A DNA stretch of 64,000 nt from Clostridia bacterium (GCA_017503005.1 JAFVTW010000017.1:42482-106481), one strand, 5' to 3'; counted from the stretch's first letter, positions 18,271 to 27,971 are shown. A program made the numbers and translations. Notes: generated from the sequence alone by a model not told the origin.

Positions 18271-19587
18271 ATGGTAAAAGAAGTCAATATTATTGGTGCT
18301 GGTTTAGCTGGTAGCGAAGCTTGTTATCAATTGTTAAAAAGAGGATACAAAGTTAATTTGTTTGAGATGAAACCAAACAAATTTTCTGCTGCTCACAAAA
18401 ATAAAAATTTTGCTGAACTTGTTTGTTCTAATTCGCTAAAATCAAACGATGTTACATCAGCTTGTGGACTTTTAAAAGAAGAACTTAGAATGTTAGACTC
18501 ACTAGTAATCAAGGTTGCAGATAGAGTTAGTGTTCCTGCAGGTAGTGCTTTGGCTGTGGATAGAGAAATGTTTAGCCAACAAATTACTGACGAGCTAAAA
18601 TCTTATCCAAACTTAAATGTGGTTAATACTGAAGTTGAAAGCTTTGATTTGACTAAGCCTACTATAGTTGCTACAGGCCCTTTGACATCTGACAGTTTAG
18701 CAAGTTTTTTAAAAACAGTATTTAATGATGATTATTTGTATTTCTTTGATGCTATAGCTCCTATCGTAAGCTATGATGGAATTGATTTTGATAGTGCATT
18801 TGTAGCAGATAGATATGACAAAGGTACAGGCGATTATATCAACTGTCCTATGAATAAAGAAGAGTATGAAATTTTCTACAACGAACTAGTAAAAGCAGAA
18901 TCTGTACAACTAAAAGATTTTGAAAATTCAAAAGTTTTTGAAGGTTGTATGCCTGTAGAAGTTTTGGCTAAAAGAGGTATAGATGCACTTCGTTTTGGCC
19001 CACTAAAACCAGTAGGACTTACAGACCCTAAGACTGGTAGATATCCTTATGCTTGTGTACAACTTCGTAGGGAAACAAACAATCTAGATATGTTTAATAT
19101 GGTAGGATTTCAAACTAATCTTACATTTAAAGAACAAGATAGAGTGTTTAAGCTTATACCAGCACTTAAGAATGCTGAATTTTTAAGGTTTGGTGTTATG
19201 CATAGAAACACCTTTATAAATGCACCTACTATTTTAAATAGATATTTCCAAGTTAAGGCATATCCAAATGTGTTTGTTGCTGGTCAATTAAGTGGTGTAG
19301 AAGGGTATGTAGAAAGCATAGCTGGTGGATTGTTGTGTGCTATAAATATTGACAAACACTTAAACAATTTGTCTATGGTAGATTTTACAAATCAAACTAT
19401 GATAGGTGCATTGTCAAACTATATAGAATGTGCTAATCCAAAACATTTTCAACCTATGGCTAGTAATATGGGTATATTAAATGGTGTTGGTGAAAGAATA
19501 AAAGATAAAAAAGAAAAATACAAAAAATTAAGTGATATTGCATTAAACAAAATGAAAGAAATTATCGAAGAAAATTCTATTAATTAA
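18271..19587 (+). CDS. trmFO: Methylenetetrahydrofolate-tRNA-(uracil-54-C5)-methyltransferase TrmFO
   Basis: Folate- and FAD-dependent enzyme forming ribothymidine at tRNA position 54. The 438 residues open with the FAD-binding [13 protein letters not shown] motif. They also carry the family hallmarks [36 protein letters not shown] and [16 protein letters not shown]. Its place between topA and hslU mirrors other Firmicutes, except that xerC and hslV, which commonly follow trmFO, are missing here. AAAGGA precedes the start ATG. Confidence 0.96.
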   Translation: MVKEVNIIGAGLAGSEACYQLLKRGYKVNLFEMKPNKFSAAHKNKNFAELVCSNSLKSNDVTSACGLLKEELRMLDSLVIKVADRVSVPAGSALAVDREMFSQQITDELKSYPNLNVVNTEVESFDLTKPTIVATGPLTSDSLASFLKTVFNDDYLYFFDAIAPIVSYDGIDFDSAFVADRYDKGTGDYINCPMNKEEYEIFYNELVKAESVQLKDFENSKVFEGCMPVEVLAKRGIDALRFGPLKPVGLTDPKTGRYPYACVQLRRETNNLDMFNMVGFQTNLTFKEQDRVFKLIPALKNAEFLRFGVMHRNTFINAPTILNRYFQVKAYPNVFVAGQLSGVEGYVESIAGGLLCAINIDKHLNNLSMVDFTNQTMIGALSNYIECANPKHFQPMASNMGILNGVGERIKDKKEKYKKLSDIALNKMKEIIEENSIN

Positions 19588-19597
19588 GGAGAGTATT

Positions 19598-20926
19598 ATG
19601 GAATTATCACCAAAGCAAATTGTTGTAGAATTAGACAAATACATTGTGGGTCAAAGCAGTGCAAAAAGGGCAGTTGCTGTTGCACTTAGAAATAGATATC
19701 GTCGTAGCAAATTGCCTAAAGAAATGCGAGATGAAATTACACCAAAGAATATCATAATGAAAGGACCTACCGGTGTAGGTAAAACAGAAATTGCTAGAAG
19801 ATTAGCGAAATTAGTCAAAGCTCCTTTTGTAAAGGTAGAAGCTACCAAGTTTACCGAAGTTGGTTATGTAGGTAGAGATTGTGAAAGTATGATTAGGGAT
19901 TTGGTTGATGTTTCTGTAAGACTAGTGAAAGAAGAAAAACTTCACGAAGTTGGTGTAAAAGCCGAAGAAAATGTAAACAACAAAATATTAGATGTAATTT
20001 ATGCTAATCGTAGACAAGACAATTTAGACAAAGATGTAGATGTTTTAAGACAAGAAATTTTAGATGATATTAAGTCTGGCAAATTAGATAATGAAATTAT
20101 TGAAATTGCAGTTCAAGATGCTGGTAAACCTATAGGTGTTATGGCTGGTATGGGAGCAGAACTTGATTTGGGGAATATGCTAGGTTCTATATTCCCACCA
20201 CAAAAGAAGAAAAAGAAATTAACTGTAGAAAAAGCTAAAGAACTCCTTATGATAGAGGAAAGTGATAAGCTTATAGATACTGACAATCTTAATGCAGAAG
20301 CTATTAGAAGAGCAGAGCAAGAAGGCATTATATTTATTGATGAAATAGACAAGATTGCAGGTAAAAACTCAAAAGGTCCCGATGTAAGTAGAGAGGGTGT
20401 TCAAAGAGATATTTTACCACTAGTAGAAGGCTGTAATGTAACAACCAAATATGGTGTAATTAAGACTGACTATATTTTATTTGTAGCAGCAGGTGCATTC
20501 CATATTACTAAGGTGGACGACTTGATTCCTGAGTTCCAAGGAAGATTCCCTATTAGAGTAGAATTAAACAATCTAACCAAAGATGATTTCTACAATATTC
20601 TTACACAACCAAAGAATGCTCTTACAAAGCAATATTCCCAAATGTTAAGTGTAGATAATATTAATTTGTCATTTACAGAAGATGCACTTAAAGAAGTTGC
20701 TCGTATAGCAGAGTACGAAAACGAAAATGATGAAAATATAGGTGCTAGAAGATTGCACACTATATTAGAACTATTACTAGAAGATATTTCATTTAATGCA
20801 GATGGTAGTCATCCTATGTTGGATGTGGTTATAAACAAAGAGTATGTAGAAAAGGTTTATAAGGAGTCTGGATTAAAGAATTCTAAGAAAAAAATTCCAT
20901 TAGGATTTAATGTTTTAAATGAATAA
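19598..20926 (+). CDS. hslU: HslU/ClpY-family AAA+ unfoldase without HslV partner
   Basis: HslU normally unfolds substrates for the HslV peptidase. The 442 residues contain Walker [10 protein letters not shown] (57-65), the pore loop GYVG (about 88-91), an I-domain insertion, Walker B FIDEIDKI (about 247) and the sensor region GRFPIRVEL. This is clearly HslU and not ClpX. Two things are odd. No hslV lies upstream, and trmFO ends ten bases before. The C-terminus reads GFNVLNE, not the EDLSRFIL-like tail that docks into HslV in characterised systems. I infer a stand-alone unfoldase, or one with a changed partner. It overlaps the next gene by eight bases. Confidence 0.93.
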   Translation: MELSPKQIVVELDKYIVGQSSAKRAVAVALRNRYRRSKLPKEMRDEITPKNIIMKGPTGVGKTEIARRLAKLVKAPFVKVEATKFTEVGYVGRDCESMIRDLVDVSVRLVKEEKLHEVGVKAEENVNNKILDVIYANRRQDNLDKDVDVLRQEILDDIKSGKLDNEIIEIAVQDAGKPIGVMAGMGAELDLGNMLGSIFPPQKKKKKLTVEKAKELLMIEESDKLIDTDNLNAEAIRRAEQEGIIFIDEIDKIAGKNSKGPDVSREGVQRDILPLVEGCNVTTKYGVIKTDYILFVAAGAFHITKVDDLIPEFQGRFPIRVELNNLTKDDFYNILTQPKNALTKQYSQMLSVDNINLSFTEDALKEVARIAEYENENDENIGARRLHTILELLLEDISFNADGSHPMLDVVINKEYVEKVYKESGLKNSKKKIPLGFNVLNE

Positions 20927-23021
20927 AGATGTACTAAAAGAAGAAAAAGAATATTTAAATACAGTTCAATCAGATATAGCAGAAAAGATAGAGAGTCTAT
21001 CTAACTTTTTGGATGCCGAAAAGATGCAGATTCAAGAAGAAAAGTATCTAATGAGAGATAACTATGCTACAGCAACTGATGTAGATGATACTTTCTTGGA
21101 TATATATCTTCGCTCTAATGAATATGATGAAAAGGTGAAAGAAAAAAATCAACTTATCCGTATGCAAAAAAATCCATATTTTGCTAGAGTTGATGTAAAA
21201 GAAGATGGAGCCGGTCAAGCTTATCATAACTATATAGGTTATAGAAGTTTGACAGATAAAGATGGCGGATTTTATATTATTGACTGGAGAGCCCCTTTTG
21301 CTAGTCTGTTCTATGACTATGACAAGGGTAAATATTCTTATTCTACTATTAATGGTACAATCAAAGGTGAGATATTAAACAAAAGACAATTCAAAATTGA
21401 AAATAAAGAATTAAAGTATTATTTTGATGCTGATATCAAAGTTGATGATGATATTTTGCAAGAAACATTGTCAGGTACAACAAATGAAAAAATGAAAAAC
21501 ATTGTTGCGACTATTCAAAGAGAGCAAAACCAAATTATAAGATGTAGTGAAAAATTTAACACACTTGTACTAGGGGTTGCTGGTAGTGGCAAAACAAGTA
21601 TTGCTTTGCATAGAGTAGCTTATTTGTTGTACAAACTAAAAGGAAAACTAAAGAGTAGTGAAGTTATGATACTTTCACCAAATGATATGTTTTCTGCCTA
21701 TATTTCTGAGGTGTTGCCAGAGCTTAATGAAGAGAATGCTCTAAATACTACTTTTGAAAAAATACTAGCAAATGAGCTAGGACCAGAAATCGAATTTGAA
21801 ACAAAAAAAGAACAAGTTGAAAGAAAAATATTCAATAAGATTCCTTGTGATGAGTCAAAAAATAGTTATGAGTTTTTGGTTCAATTATATAAGTATTTAA
21901 TTAAATATTTCACAAAAGCATTTAAGCCTACTAATATCAAAATAGGGGCATACAATATACCTGAAACAAAGATTGCAGGAATGTATTTCAAATCATTTTC
22001 AAAAGTTTTGCCATACAAAAGAATTGAGTGGATTATCGAGAATTTAATTGATACATATTTTGCTAGTTTTGAAAAATTAGAATTTAAATTACAAGAATTT
22101 TTGAAAGCAAAACTATATAGAATGTTTGTAAATAATAATCCAGTGGTTATATATAAACTGTTTCTAAAATCGTTAGGTAAAGAAATGTCTTTGGTTAATC
22201 ATAAGATTAAGTACGAAGATATAGTTCCTATTTTGATGATTAACTATTTCTTGTATGGTAGTATTGATTATACTTCATTCAAACATGTAGTTATCGATGA
22301 ATCACAAGATTACAATGCTATACAAATGTTTTTGCTTAACAGTTTCTTTAATTGTACAAAAACTATTGTGGGTGATGTGGGTCAATCATTGAATGTTGAT
22401 AGCAGTTCTAATGTTGTAAGCAACATTGAACAAATCTTTAGTTTGTCTAATGCTGAACACAAACTTACAAATCCAGATAAGTTTGAAACAAAAGAAATGT
22501 TAAAATTAAGTTTAAGCAAGAGTTATAGATCAAGTTATCAAATAACAAATCTAGCAAATTCTATACTAAAAAGAACTGACTGTGAGCCTATTAAAAGATT
22601 GGGCGAAAAGCCACAACTGGTAAAAATTGCAACAAAAAAGCAATTAATTGACAGAATTGGACAATTAATTGATAGTTACAAGGCTAAAGGTTACAATAAT
22701 ATTGGTATTATTACTAAAACTACAAAGAATGCAGGTGAACTATACAATATTATAAAAGACGATATTTCTGGTGTTGATTTGGTTACTAACAACGGAGACT
22801 ATCTAAATGGTGTAGTGGTTTTAGACTCATTTAGTTCTAAAGGATTAGAATTTGATGCTGTTATTTTATTTAATGTAAATGCTGTAGAATATGCCAACGA
22901 ACTAGAGAGACAACTGCTTTATGTTGCAGTTACTAGGGCTTTGCACGAAATATATTTATTGTATACAAATACTCCAAGCGAATTTGTTTTGGATTATTTT
23001 AATAACGAAACTAAAGAATAG
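20919..23021 (+). CDS. HelD-like UvrD/Rep-family helicase (RNA-polymerase-associated type)
   Basis: The 700 residues begin with an N-terminal antiparallel coiled-coil region (about 1-70) and a domain containing [20 protein letters not shown]. Both are hallmarks of HelD, which binds RNA polymerase and helps recycle it. An SF1 helicase core follows: Walker [10 protein letters not shown] near 220, [13 protein letters not shown] (motif II), [20 protein letters not shown] and a C-terminal [13 protein letters not shown] with VAVTRAL. It starts inside hslU, so translation is coupled. Plain UvrD-like DNA helicases lack the [11 protein letters not shown] segment, so I favour HelD. Confidence 0.88.
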   Translation: MNKDVLKEEKEYLNTVQSDIAEKIESLSNFLDAEKMQIQEEKYLMRDNYATATDVDDTFLDIYLRSNEYDEKVKEKNQLIRMQKNPYFARVDVKEDGAGQAYHNYIGYRSLTDKDGGFYIIDWRAPFASLFYDYDKGKYSYSTINGTIKGEILNKRQFKIENKELKYYFDADIKVDDDILQETLSGTTNEKMKNIVATIQREQNQIIRCSEKFNTLVLGVAGSGKTSIALHRVAYLLYKLKGKLKSSEVMILSPNDMFSAYISEVLPELNEENALNTTFEKILANELGPEIEFETKKEQVERKIFNKIPCDESKNSYEFLVQLYKYLIKYFTKAFKPTNIKIGAYNIPETKIAGMYFKSFSKVLPYKRIEWIIENLIDTYFASFEKLEFKLQEFLKAKLYRMFVNNNPVVIYKLFLKSLGKEMSLVNHKIKYEDIVPILMINYFLYGSIDYTSFKHVVIDESQDYNAIQMFLLNSFFNCTKTIVGDVGQSLNVDSSSNVVSNIEQIFSLSNAEHKLTNPDKFETKEMLKLSLSKSYRSSYQITNLANSILKRTDCEPIKRLGEKPQLVKIATKKQLIDRIGQLIDSYKAKGYNNIGIITKTTKNAGELYNIIKDDISGVDLVTNNGDYLNGVVVLDSFSSKGLEFDAVILFNVNAVEYANELERQLLYVAVTRALHEIYLLYTNTPSEFVLDYFNNETKE

Positions 23022-23034
23022 AAGGTTAGAAAAA

Positions 23035-23718
23035 ATGTCTATCTTTGAGAGAACTTCACAATTAATAGGTGAACATAATATTGAAAAACTTAATAATAGC
23101 CATGTTGCAGTTTTTGGTGTCGGTGGTGTGGGTGGACACACTGTTGAATTTTTAGTGAGAACAGGTGTGGGCGAAGTAACTATTGTTGACTTCGATACTG
23201 TATCTGAGTCCAACATTAATAGACAAATAATCGCATTACATTCTACAGTGGGCAAATTGAAAGTAGATGTTTTTAAAGATAGACTTTTAGATATTAATCC
23301 TAATTTGAAAATTAATGTGTTTCCTATCAAGTTTTGTGGCGAAAGTATTCATCAAATATTTTCAAAAAATTTTGATTATGTAGTTGATGCTATTGATGAT
23401 GTTTCAAATAAAGTATTACTTATTCAAACTTGTAAAGAGAAAAATATTCCTATTGTAAGTGCAATGGGTGCAGGTAATAGATGTGATATACCTAATTTTC
23501 AGGTAGAAGATATTTTTAAAACATACAACGATGGATTGGCTAAAGTAATGAGAAAAAGACTAAGAGATGTAGGTATAGATAAGCATACTGTTGTATTTAC
23601 AAAATCCATAAGCAAACCTGCTGGAAATGTGGTAGGAAGTATAGCTTATTATCCATCAATGTGTGGTTGTGTGTTGTCTGCTTATGTTATAAATCAATTA
23701 ATAGGAGAGGATTTATGA
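23035..23718 (+). CDS. tcdA: ThiF/E1-family protein, probable tRNA threonylcarbamoyladenosine dehydratase TcdA
   Basis: TcdA (YgdL/CsdL) cyclises t6A37 of tRNA in an ATP-dependent reaction. The 227 residues have the adenylating-enzyme Rossmann motif GVGGVGG (28-34), then VDFDTVSESNINRQ with the conserved Asn/Arg, and DAIDDVSNKVLL. The C-terminus is short, as in TcdA and unlike MoeB or ThiF, and lacks their zinc-binding cysteines. The ATG at 23035 gives the expected N-terminus; longer in-frame starts lie inside the upstream gene. Its stop overlaps the next ATG. Confidence 0.85.
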   Translation: MSIFERTSQLIGEHNIEKLNNSHVAVFGVGGVGGHTVEFLVRTGVGEVTIVDFDTVSESNINRQIIALHSTVGKLKVDVFKDRLLDINPNLKINVFPIKFCGESIHQIFSKNFDYVVDAIDDVSNKVLLIQTCKEKNIPIVSAMGAGNRCDIPNFQVEDIFKTYNDGLAKVMRKRLRDVGIDKHTVVFTKSISKPAGNVVGSIAYYPSMCGCVLSAYVINQLIGEDL

Positions 23719-24035
23719 TAAGCAAAATTGCAGACGAAAAAATATATAATGTTATAAATGAAAATGACACAGTTTTGATATCTTTTTTTAGTCCTATGGA
23801 TATGGCGAGTGGCTTAGTAAACAAAAATTTAAATGTGGTTGATTCTGATTACGGAGATAAGTTGCAAATTGTATTGGTAGACACATTTGAGGCTAAAGAA
23901 CTTGTCAAAGAGTTTAAAATTTTGGTCGTACCTACCATTATTGTTTTTAAAGAAAAAAGACTAATAGATAGGGTGCATGGTTATATGCCATTAGACAAAA
24001 TAACATATATGTTGTCTAGATATATAAAAAAATAA
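23715..24035 (+). CDS. Thioredoxin-fold protein lacking all cysteines
   Basis: The 106-residue protein aligns by eye with thioredoxin along its length: TVLISFFSP, then a helix, QIVLVDT, and the cis-proline loop LVVPTIIVFK (P73). The CGPC site that should follow ISFF is SPMD, and there is not a single cysteine in the protein. It cannot perform disulfide exchange, so a chaperone or binding role is more likely. The start ATG overlaps the tcdA-like stop (ATGA), and GAGAGG gives a good RBS, so the two are translationally coupled. Function unknown. Confidence 0.75.
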   Translation: MISKIADEKIYNVINENDTVLISFFSPMDMASGLVNKNLNVVDSDYGDKLQIVLVDTFEAKELVKEFKILVVPTIIVFKEKRLIDRVHGYMPLDKITYMLSRYIKK

Positions 24036-24057
24036 AATCGGTTATGCCGATTTTTTT
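24033..24057 (+). terminator. Terminator overlapping the stop codon of the thioredoxin-fold gene
   Basis: Stem AAATCGG with CCGATTT (loop TTATG) and seven Ts. The first base of the stem belongs to the TAA stop. Confidence 0.85.
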
Positions 24058-24088
24058 GTTTTTGTTTGTATTTTGAAAAAAGTTCATA

Positions 24089-24117
24089 TTGACTTTTATT
24101 TGATTTATTATTATACT
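24089..24117 (+). promoter_or_regulatory. SigA promoter of iscS
   Basis: TTGACT (24089-24094), 17-base spacer, TATACT (24112-24117), 40 bases before the iscS start. Confidence 0.8.
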
Positions 24118-24156
24118 ATTTGTGGTAAAAATAAATAAAAACAAAGGAAATTTCTT

Positions 24157-25329
24157 ATGAACAAGAGAATTTATTTGGATAATGCAGCTACTACACAAGT
24201 TAGTGGAGATGTGTTAAATGAAATGATGCCATATTTTACTAGTATATATGGAAACTCAAATAGTCTACATAGCTTTGGTAGAGAAGCAGACAATGGTGTT
24301 GACATGGCTAGAGATAGAATTGCTAAAGCTATCAATGCTACTAGCTCCGAAATTTATTTCACTAGTGGTGGAACAGAGGCTAACAACTGGGCTATTCGTG
24401 GTGTGGCTTATGCTAACCAAAATAGAGGTAAACATATCATTGTATCTTCTATCGAACATCATTCTATTATAGAAACCTGCAAGGATTTGCAAAAAGAAGG
24501 ATTTGAGGTTACTTATCTTCCTGTAGATGAAACAGGTCTAGTATCAGTAGAAGAATTGTTGCACGAACTTCGTCCAGACACAATTTTGGTATCTATAATG
24601 GCTGTAAATAATGAAGTTGGTACAATTCAACACATTAGAGCTATTGGCGAAATTGTAAAGGATTTCAAAGCTTATTTTCATACAGATGCTGTTCAAGCTT
24701 TGGGTTCTATCGATATAAATGTTCAAGAGATGAATATTGATGTTATGTCCCTATCAGCACACAAGATTCATGGTCCTAAGGGTGTTGGTGCTCTATATGT
24801 TAAAAAGGGTGTTCCTATCAAAAAACTAGTGTATGGTGGCGAACAAGAAAGCAACAAAAGAGGTGGCACTACAAATGTACCTGCCATTGTTGGATTTGGT
24901 AAAGCTTGTGCAAATGTAAAGAGAGACTTAAAAATTTGCAACAAAAAGTTAAACGAAATTGCTACTTACTTTATCAAGAAAGTAGAGTACGAAATTCCAA
25001 ATATTAAGTTTAATGGTAATTTCCGTCAAAAAGCTCCTGGTATCGTAAATGTATCTTTCAAATATGTAGATAGTGAAAGTGTTCTTATCAAATTAGATTT
25101 GAAGGGTATAGCAGTTTCTGCTGGTTCTGCTTGTGCTTCAGGTAGTTTAGAAAAATCTCATGTATTAAAAGCTATGGGATTGGTTGCTGAAGATTTAAAT
25201 GGTGCTGTTAGATTCTCATTTGGTGTAGATGTAACAAAAGATGATGTTGACTATGTGGTAAGAACACTTGTTGATATTATAGAAGAATTGAGAGAGATGA
25301 GCCCTATCAACAAAAAAGTAAAAAAGTAG
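24157..25329 (+). CDS. iscS: Cysteine desulfurase (IscS/NifS family)
   Basis: PLP enzyme that takes sulfur from cysteine for Fe-S clusters and tRNA thiolation. The 390 residues keep the PLP lysine in [11 protein letters not shown] (K203). The persulfide cysteine is in the flexible loop [10 protein letters not shown] (C326). The N-terminus [12 protein letters not shown] is the family signature. It is followed within ten bases by an IscU-like gene, the usual pair, but no iscR or mnmA is visible. It has its own promoter, and AAAGGAAA serves as RBS. The enzyme looks fully active, which contrasts with its partner. Confidence 0.96.
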   Translation: MNKRIYLDNAATTQVSGDVLNEMMPYFTSIYGNSNSLHSFGREADNGVDMARDRIAKAINATSSEIYFTSGGTEANNWAIRGVAYANQNRGKHIIVSSIEHHSIIETCKDLQKEGFEVTYLPVDETGLVSVEELLHELRPDTILVSIMAVNNEVGTIQHIRAIGEIVKDFKAYFHTDAVQALGSIDINVQEMNIDVMSLSAHKIHGPKGVGALYVKKGVPIKKLVYGGEQESNKRGGTTNVPAIVGFGKACANVKRDLKICNKKLNEIATYFIKKVEYEIPNIKFNGNFRQKAPGIVNVSFKYVDSESVLIKLDLKGIAVSAGSACASGSLEKSHVLKAMGLVAEDLNGAVRFSFGVDVTKDDVDYVVRTLVDIIEELREMSPINKKVKK

Positions 25330-25338
25330 GTTTTGATT

Positions 25339-25785
25339 ATGTATAATGAAATAGTTATTGATCATTTTAATAATCCTAGAAATGTAGGCGAATTAAAGGG
25401 TTGTAACGGCATTGGTACTTCTAAAAGCAAAGAATATGGCGATGTTGTAAAATTGTTTTTAAAAGTAAATACAAATGTTGTTATAGAGGAAGCTTCATTC
25501 AAAACAGTAGGTAATGTTGCAACTATTGCAATTAGCTCAGCTCTTACAGAAAAATTAGTAGGATTAACAGTAGATAAAGCAACCAAATTAACAGCTGCTG
25601 ATTTGTGCGAATTAGTGGGTGGTTTGCCAGAAGGCAAGAAATATAGTGCAATTATAGTAAAAGAAGCTGTAGATGATGCAGTAAAAAATTATCGCAAAAG
25701 ATTAATGAAAGGTGCTGGATTGCACAAAACAATCTTAAAACCAGAACTTATTACAAAAATTGCTAATATGAAAAAGAAAAAATAG
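25339..25785 (+). CDS. IscU/NifU-N-like protein without the three scaffold cysteines
   Basis: 148 residues collinear with the Fe-S scaffold IscU: MYNEIVIDHFNNPRNVG at the N-terminus, EYGDVVKLFLKV, FKTVGNVATIAISSAL and a final helical part. The three cluster ligands are all replaced. ACGD has become EYGD (Tyr33), GCGSAIASS has become GNVATIAISS (Asn59), and KIHCS aligns with KKYSA (Ser103). The neighbouring aspartate D35 is retained. Only two cysteines (C22, C90) remain, at non-ligand positions. The ATG at 25339 matches family starts, although a TTG six bases earlier is open. It cannot be a classical scaffold; its present role is unknown. Confidence 0.85.
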   Translation: MYNEIVIDHFNNPRNVGELKGCNGIGTSKSKEYGDVVKLFLKVNTNVVIEEASFKTVGNVATIAISSALTEKLVGLTVDKATKLTAADLCELVGGLPEGKKYSAIIVKEAVDDAVKNYRKRLMKGAGLHKTILKPELITKIANMKKKK

Positions 25786-25807
25786 AAGGTAACCCCTTCT
25801 ATTTTTT
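25779..25807 (+). terminator. Terminator spanning the stop codon of the IscU-like gene
   Basis: Eleven-base-pair stem AAAATAGAAGG with CCTTCTATTTT, five-base loop and T-run. The TAG stop lies in the left arm. Confidence 0.9.
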
Positions 25808-25851
25808 TATGCATTAAAATCCGTTGTTTGGGCACAATAATAGTAACAAAT

Positions 25852-25880
25852 TTGTTTTTGTTGAAAAATGGAAATATTAT
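25852..25880 (+). promoter_or_regulatory. Possible promoter of the 44-residue membrane protein gene
   Basis: TTGTTT, 17 bases, TATTAT, ending 24 bases before the start codon. Confidence 0.4.
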
Positions 25881-25904
25881 CCATACATTCAAAGGAGGAA
25901 AATT

Positions 25905-26039
25905 ATGAAAGATTGTTTGTTAGTAGGTATGGCTTTGGGGTTGATTGCTGGTGCATTGATAGTTACACACAATAAAAAGGCTGAACAACTTGTAGAAAAA
26001 GGTAAAAAAGCCATAAAGAAACAAGTTGAAAAATTTTAA
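25905..26039 (+). CDS. Small single-span membrane protein, 44 residues
   Basis: Short protein with one hydrophobic helix (about residues 5-20, LLVGMALGLIAGALIV) followed by a positively charged, lysine-rich amphipathic tail. This is the layout of short YtxH-like proteins. A textbook RBS, AAAGGAGG, stands seven bases before the ATG, which is the best evidence that it is real. It is flanked by the IscU-like gene (with terminator) and ruvX. I do not recognise a specific family and assign no function. Confidence 0.75.
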   Translation: MKDCLLVGMALGLIAGALIVTHNKKAEQLVEKGKKAIKKQVEKF

Positions 26040-26091
26040 ATCAAACACTTTTTAATTTGATTAATAGTTTGAAATATGATATTATAATGCT

Positions 26092-26526
26092 ATGGAAAGT
26101 ACTTATTACAAAACAATGGCATTAGACCTTGGAGAAAGAAGAATAGGAATAGCATTGAGCGATTTAATGGGTATTATCGCTAGTGGGTTAGAAACTTACG
26201 AGCGAAAGAATATCCAGACAGATTGTGATTATATTTCTAAGCTTGCAGTAAAACATGGTGTAAAAGAAATTGTTATGGGTCTTCCTAAAAATATGGACGG
26301 CACTAGTGGTGTTCGTGTAGAGAAAACCTATGAATTTGCTGAGGAATTAAAAAAATTAACTGATGCAAAAATTGTTTTTTATGACGAGCGATTGACTACT
26401 GTTGCAGCTGAAAAATTGCTGATTTCGGCAGATGTGTCCAGACAAAAAAGAAAAACCGTAATAGATAAATTGGCAGCAACAATTATATTACAAGACTATT
26501 TAAACTTTAATCAAAGGGGAAAGTAA
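26092..26526 (+). CDS. ruvX: RuvX/YqgF-family putative pre-16S rRNA nuclease
   Basis: RNase-H-fold protein implicated in 5' maturation of 16S rRNA and formerly called a Holliday junction resolvase. The 144 residues include MALDLGERRIGIALSD (about 9-24), VMGLPKNMDGT and FYDERLTTVAAEKLL, all family motifs with their acidic residues. No Shine-Dalgarno is seen. A TATAAT at 26083-26088 ends three bases before the ATG, so if it is a real -10 the true start would lie downstream at 26116. It overlaps nothing and is followed at once by the DUF1292 gene, its usual neighbour. Confidence 0.92.
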   Translation: MESTYYKTMALDLGERRIGIALSDLMGIIASGLETYERKNIQTDCDYISKLAVKHGVKEIVMGLPKNMDGTSGVRVEKTYEFAEELKKLTDAKIVFYDERLTTVAAEKLLISADVSRQKRKTVIDKLAATIILQDYLNFNQRGK

Positions 26527-26844
26527 ATGGATAAAGAACAAAGAAGTCAAATTGAAATGTTATTGGATGAAAACAATACAGAAAATCTAAAACTTTATGA
26601 TGAAAACAACAAAGAAACAGAGTTTGAACAAGTTGCAGTTATTCCACTAAATGAAAAGATTTATGCAATTTTGAAACCTGTTACAAAAATTGCTGGTGTT
26701 AATGATGATGAAGCTTTGGTTTTCGTTATTGAAGAAATTGAAGATGAAGACTGCTTAGTAATTGTTGATGATGAAAAAATCGTTGACGATGTATTCAAAG
26801 AATACTATGATTTACTAAAAGCAGAAGGTATCAATGTTGACTAG
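26527..26844 (+). CDS. DUF1292 (YrzB-like) protein
   Basis: 105 residues, strongly acidic. The DUF1292 core is roughly residues 35-100 (EFEQVAVIPLNEKIYAILKP, DEALVFVIEEI). The family always sits beside ruvX in Firmicutes, as here with no gap, but has no assigned biochemical role. The N-terminal ~30 residues are charged and probably flexible. The RBS AAGGGGAA overlaps the end of ruvX. Confidence 0.88.
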   Translation: MDKEQRSQIEMLLDENNTENLKLYDENNKETEFEQVAVIPLNEKIYAILKPVTKIAGVNDDEALVFVIEEIEDEDCLVIVDDEKIVDDVFKEYYDLLKAEGINVD

Positions 26845-26866
26845 TCAATAAATATCTTTAAAATAT

Positions 26867-26896
26867 GAAAGGGTGTAGAAACCCTTTCTTTTTTTG
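26867..26896 (+). terminator. Terminator after the ruvX-DUF1292 unit
   Basis: Stem GAAAGGGT with ACCCTTTC, six-base loop, seven Ts. Confidence 0.9.
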
Positions 26897-26906
26897 TCTA
26901 ATTTTG

Positions 26907-26935
26907 TTGTGTGATATTTTTTAAGTTGCTATAAT
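26907..26935 (+). promoter_or_regulatory. SigA promoter of the YwaF-like gene
   Basis: TTGTGT, 17-base spacer, TATAAT with extended TGC. It lies 26 bases before the chosen start codon. Confidence 0.7.
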
Positions 26936-26961
26936 ATTCATAGTTTATGGAGGGATTTTTG

Positions 26962-27708
26962 ATGAGTATATTAAACTATATAGGACTAGAATATTATTCT
27001 CCAACACATATACTTATGTTGTTAGCTGCACCTATTATATTTTGTATTTTTTATTTTTCGCTTAGAAATAGAACAGAAAAAACAAAAAGGGTAGTGCTAC
27101 TTTGTTTAGCTATATTTAATGCTTTGATTTATATAGCCTATAAGATTGTAATGGCATTTACCTTTGATGTGTTTATTATATTGAAAGAATTACCATTGCA
27201 TTTGTGTAATTTGAATTTGATATTGATTCCTTTGGCAATACTTACAAATAATAAGCTGTTAATGTCATACTTATATTATGTAGGATTGTTGGCGGCATTT
27301 GCTGGAATTATGTTTTTTGATTCAGTATTTTTGGGTAAAAATGTATTTTCATTTGTTGTGCTTGTGTATTTTATTTATCATGCAATTTTACTTGTGTTTC
27401 CATTACTGCTTGTGTCACTTAAGTTGTTTACTCCAAGCTTAAGTTATGTGTGGAAAGCTCTTGTTGTTTTAGTTTCTTTGGCTTTGATTATGCATTTAGT
27501 AAACCTATTATTTATACACACAGGCTGGTGTGTAGAGGCTAATTATTTCTATACAATGGGTATGCCTGACAATCCGGTATTAGGTATGCTTATGAAGTTA
27601 ATACCTATTCCATTTTTGTATTACTTGCCTGTTGCACCTGTATTGTACGGCTTCGATGTATTAATCACATTGCCACAGATTTTGATTGAAAAACGAAAAA
27701 ATAAATAA
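26962..27708 (+). CDS. YwaF/TMEM164-family (TIGR02206-like) integral membrane protein
   Basis: 248 residues with about seven hydrophobic spans. The family hallmark ELPLHLCNLNLILIP appears near residue 80, and NYFYTMGMPDNP precedes the last spans. The conserved His and Cys of PLHLC suggest an active or binding site, but no bacterial function is established. I chose the ATG at 26962 because GGAGGG sits seven bases upstream; an ATG at 26947 would place the RBS inside the gene. It is monocistronic, with its own promoter and terminator. Confidence 0.8.
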   Translation: MSILNYIGLEYYSPTHILMLLAAPIIFCIFYFSLRNRTEKTKRVVLLCLAIFNALIYIAYKIVMAFTFDVFIILKELPLHLCNLNLILIPLAILTNNKLLMSYLYYVGLLAAFAGIMFFDSVFLGKNVFSFVVLVYFIYHAILLVFPLLLVSLKLFTPSLSYVWKALVVLVSLALIMHLVNLLFIHTGWCVEANYFYTMGMPDNPVLGMLMKLIPIPFLYYLPVAPVLYGFDVLITLPQILIEKRKNK

Positions 27709-27710
27709 GT

Positions 27711-27739
27711 AAAAAACCACCAAATATAGGTGGTTTTTT
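27711..27739 (+). terminator. Terminator after the YwaF-like gene
   Basis: Stem AAAAACCACC with GGTGGTTTTT, seven-base loop. Confidence 0.9.
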
Positions 27740-27833
27740 GTTTGTTTGCATACCAGTTTGAATAGTAGTAAAAATGTGGGTATATATGTAATATATAAAT
27801 TAAAAAAATTTAAAATAAATTGTTGTTATTAGG

Positions 27834-27862
27834 TTGAAAATTGTAATTAGTTGTGTTACAAT
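27834..27862 (+). promoter_or_regulatory. SigA promoter of rpsB-tsf
   Basis: TTGAAA, 17-base spacer, TACAAT with extended TGT. The transcript would start near 27869, giving a ~100-base leader. Confidence 0.7.
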
Positions 27863-27868
27863 ATATCG

Positions 27869-27971
27869 TTTGAAAATTACACACCCAGTACAATTTGCTG
27901 ACTGTTGCCAGTTTTGGTGGTTGGCAGAGCTATAAAGTGTTGGGGAGGAATAAAAACAAGGAGGAAATAAA
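27869..27971 (+). promoter_or_regulatory. Structured leader of rpsB
   Basis: The ~100-base leader is relatively GC-rich for this genome. It can fold around TGCCA with TGGCA (27907-27911 and 27922-27926), enclosed by GCT/AGC. Ribosomal protein leaders are common autoregulatory sites. I do not recognise this as a named family, and only the pairing is observed. Confidence 0.4.

Noticed and set aside
23661-23714. Longer N-terminus for the thioredoxin-fold protein
   Set aside because: The extension lies inside the tcdA-like gene, has no RBS, and the ATG at 23715 has a good RBS and starts the fold correctly.
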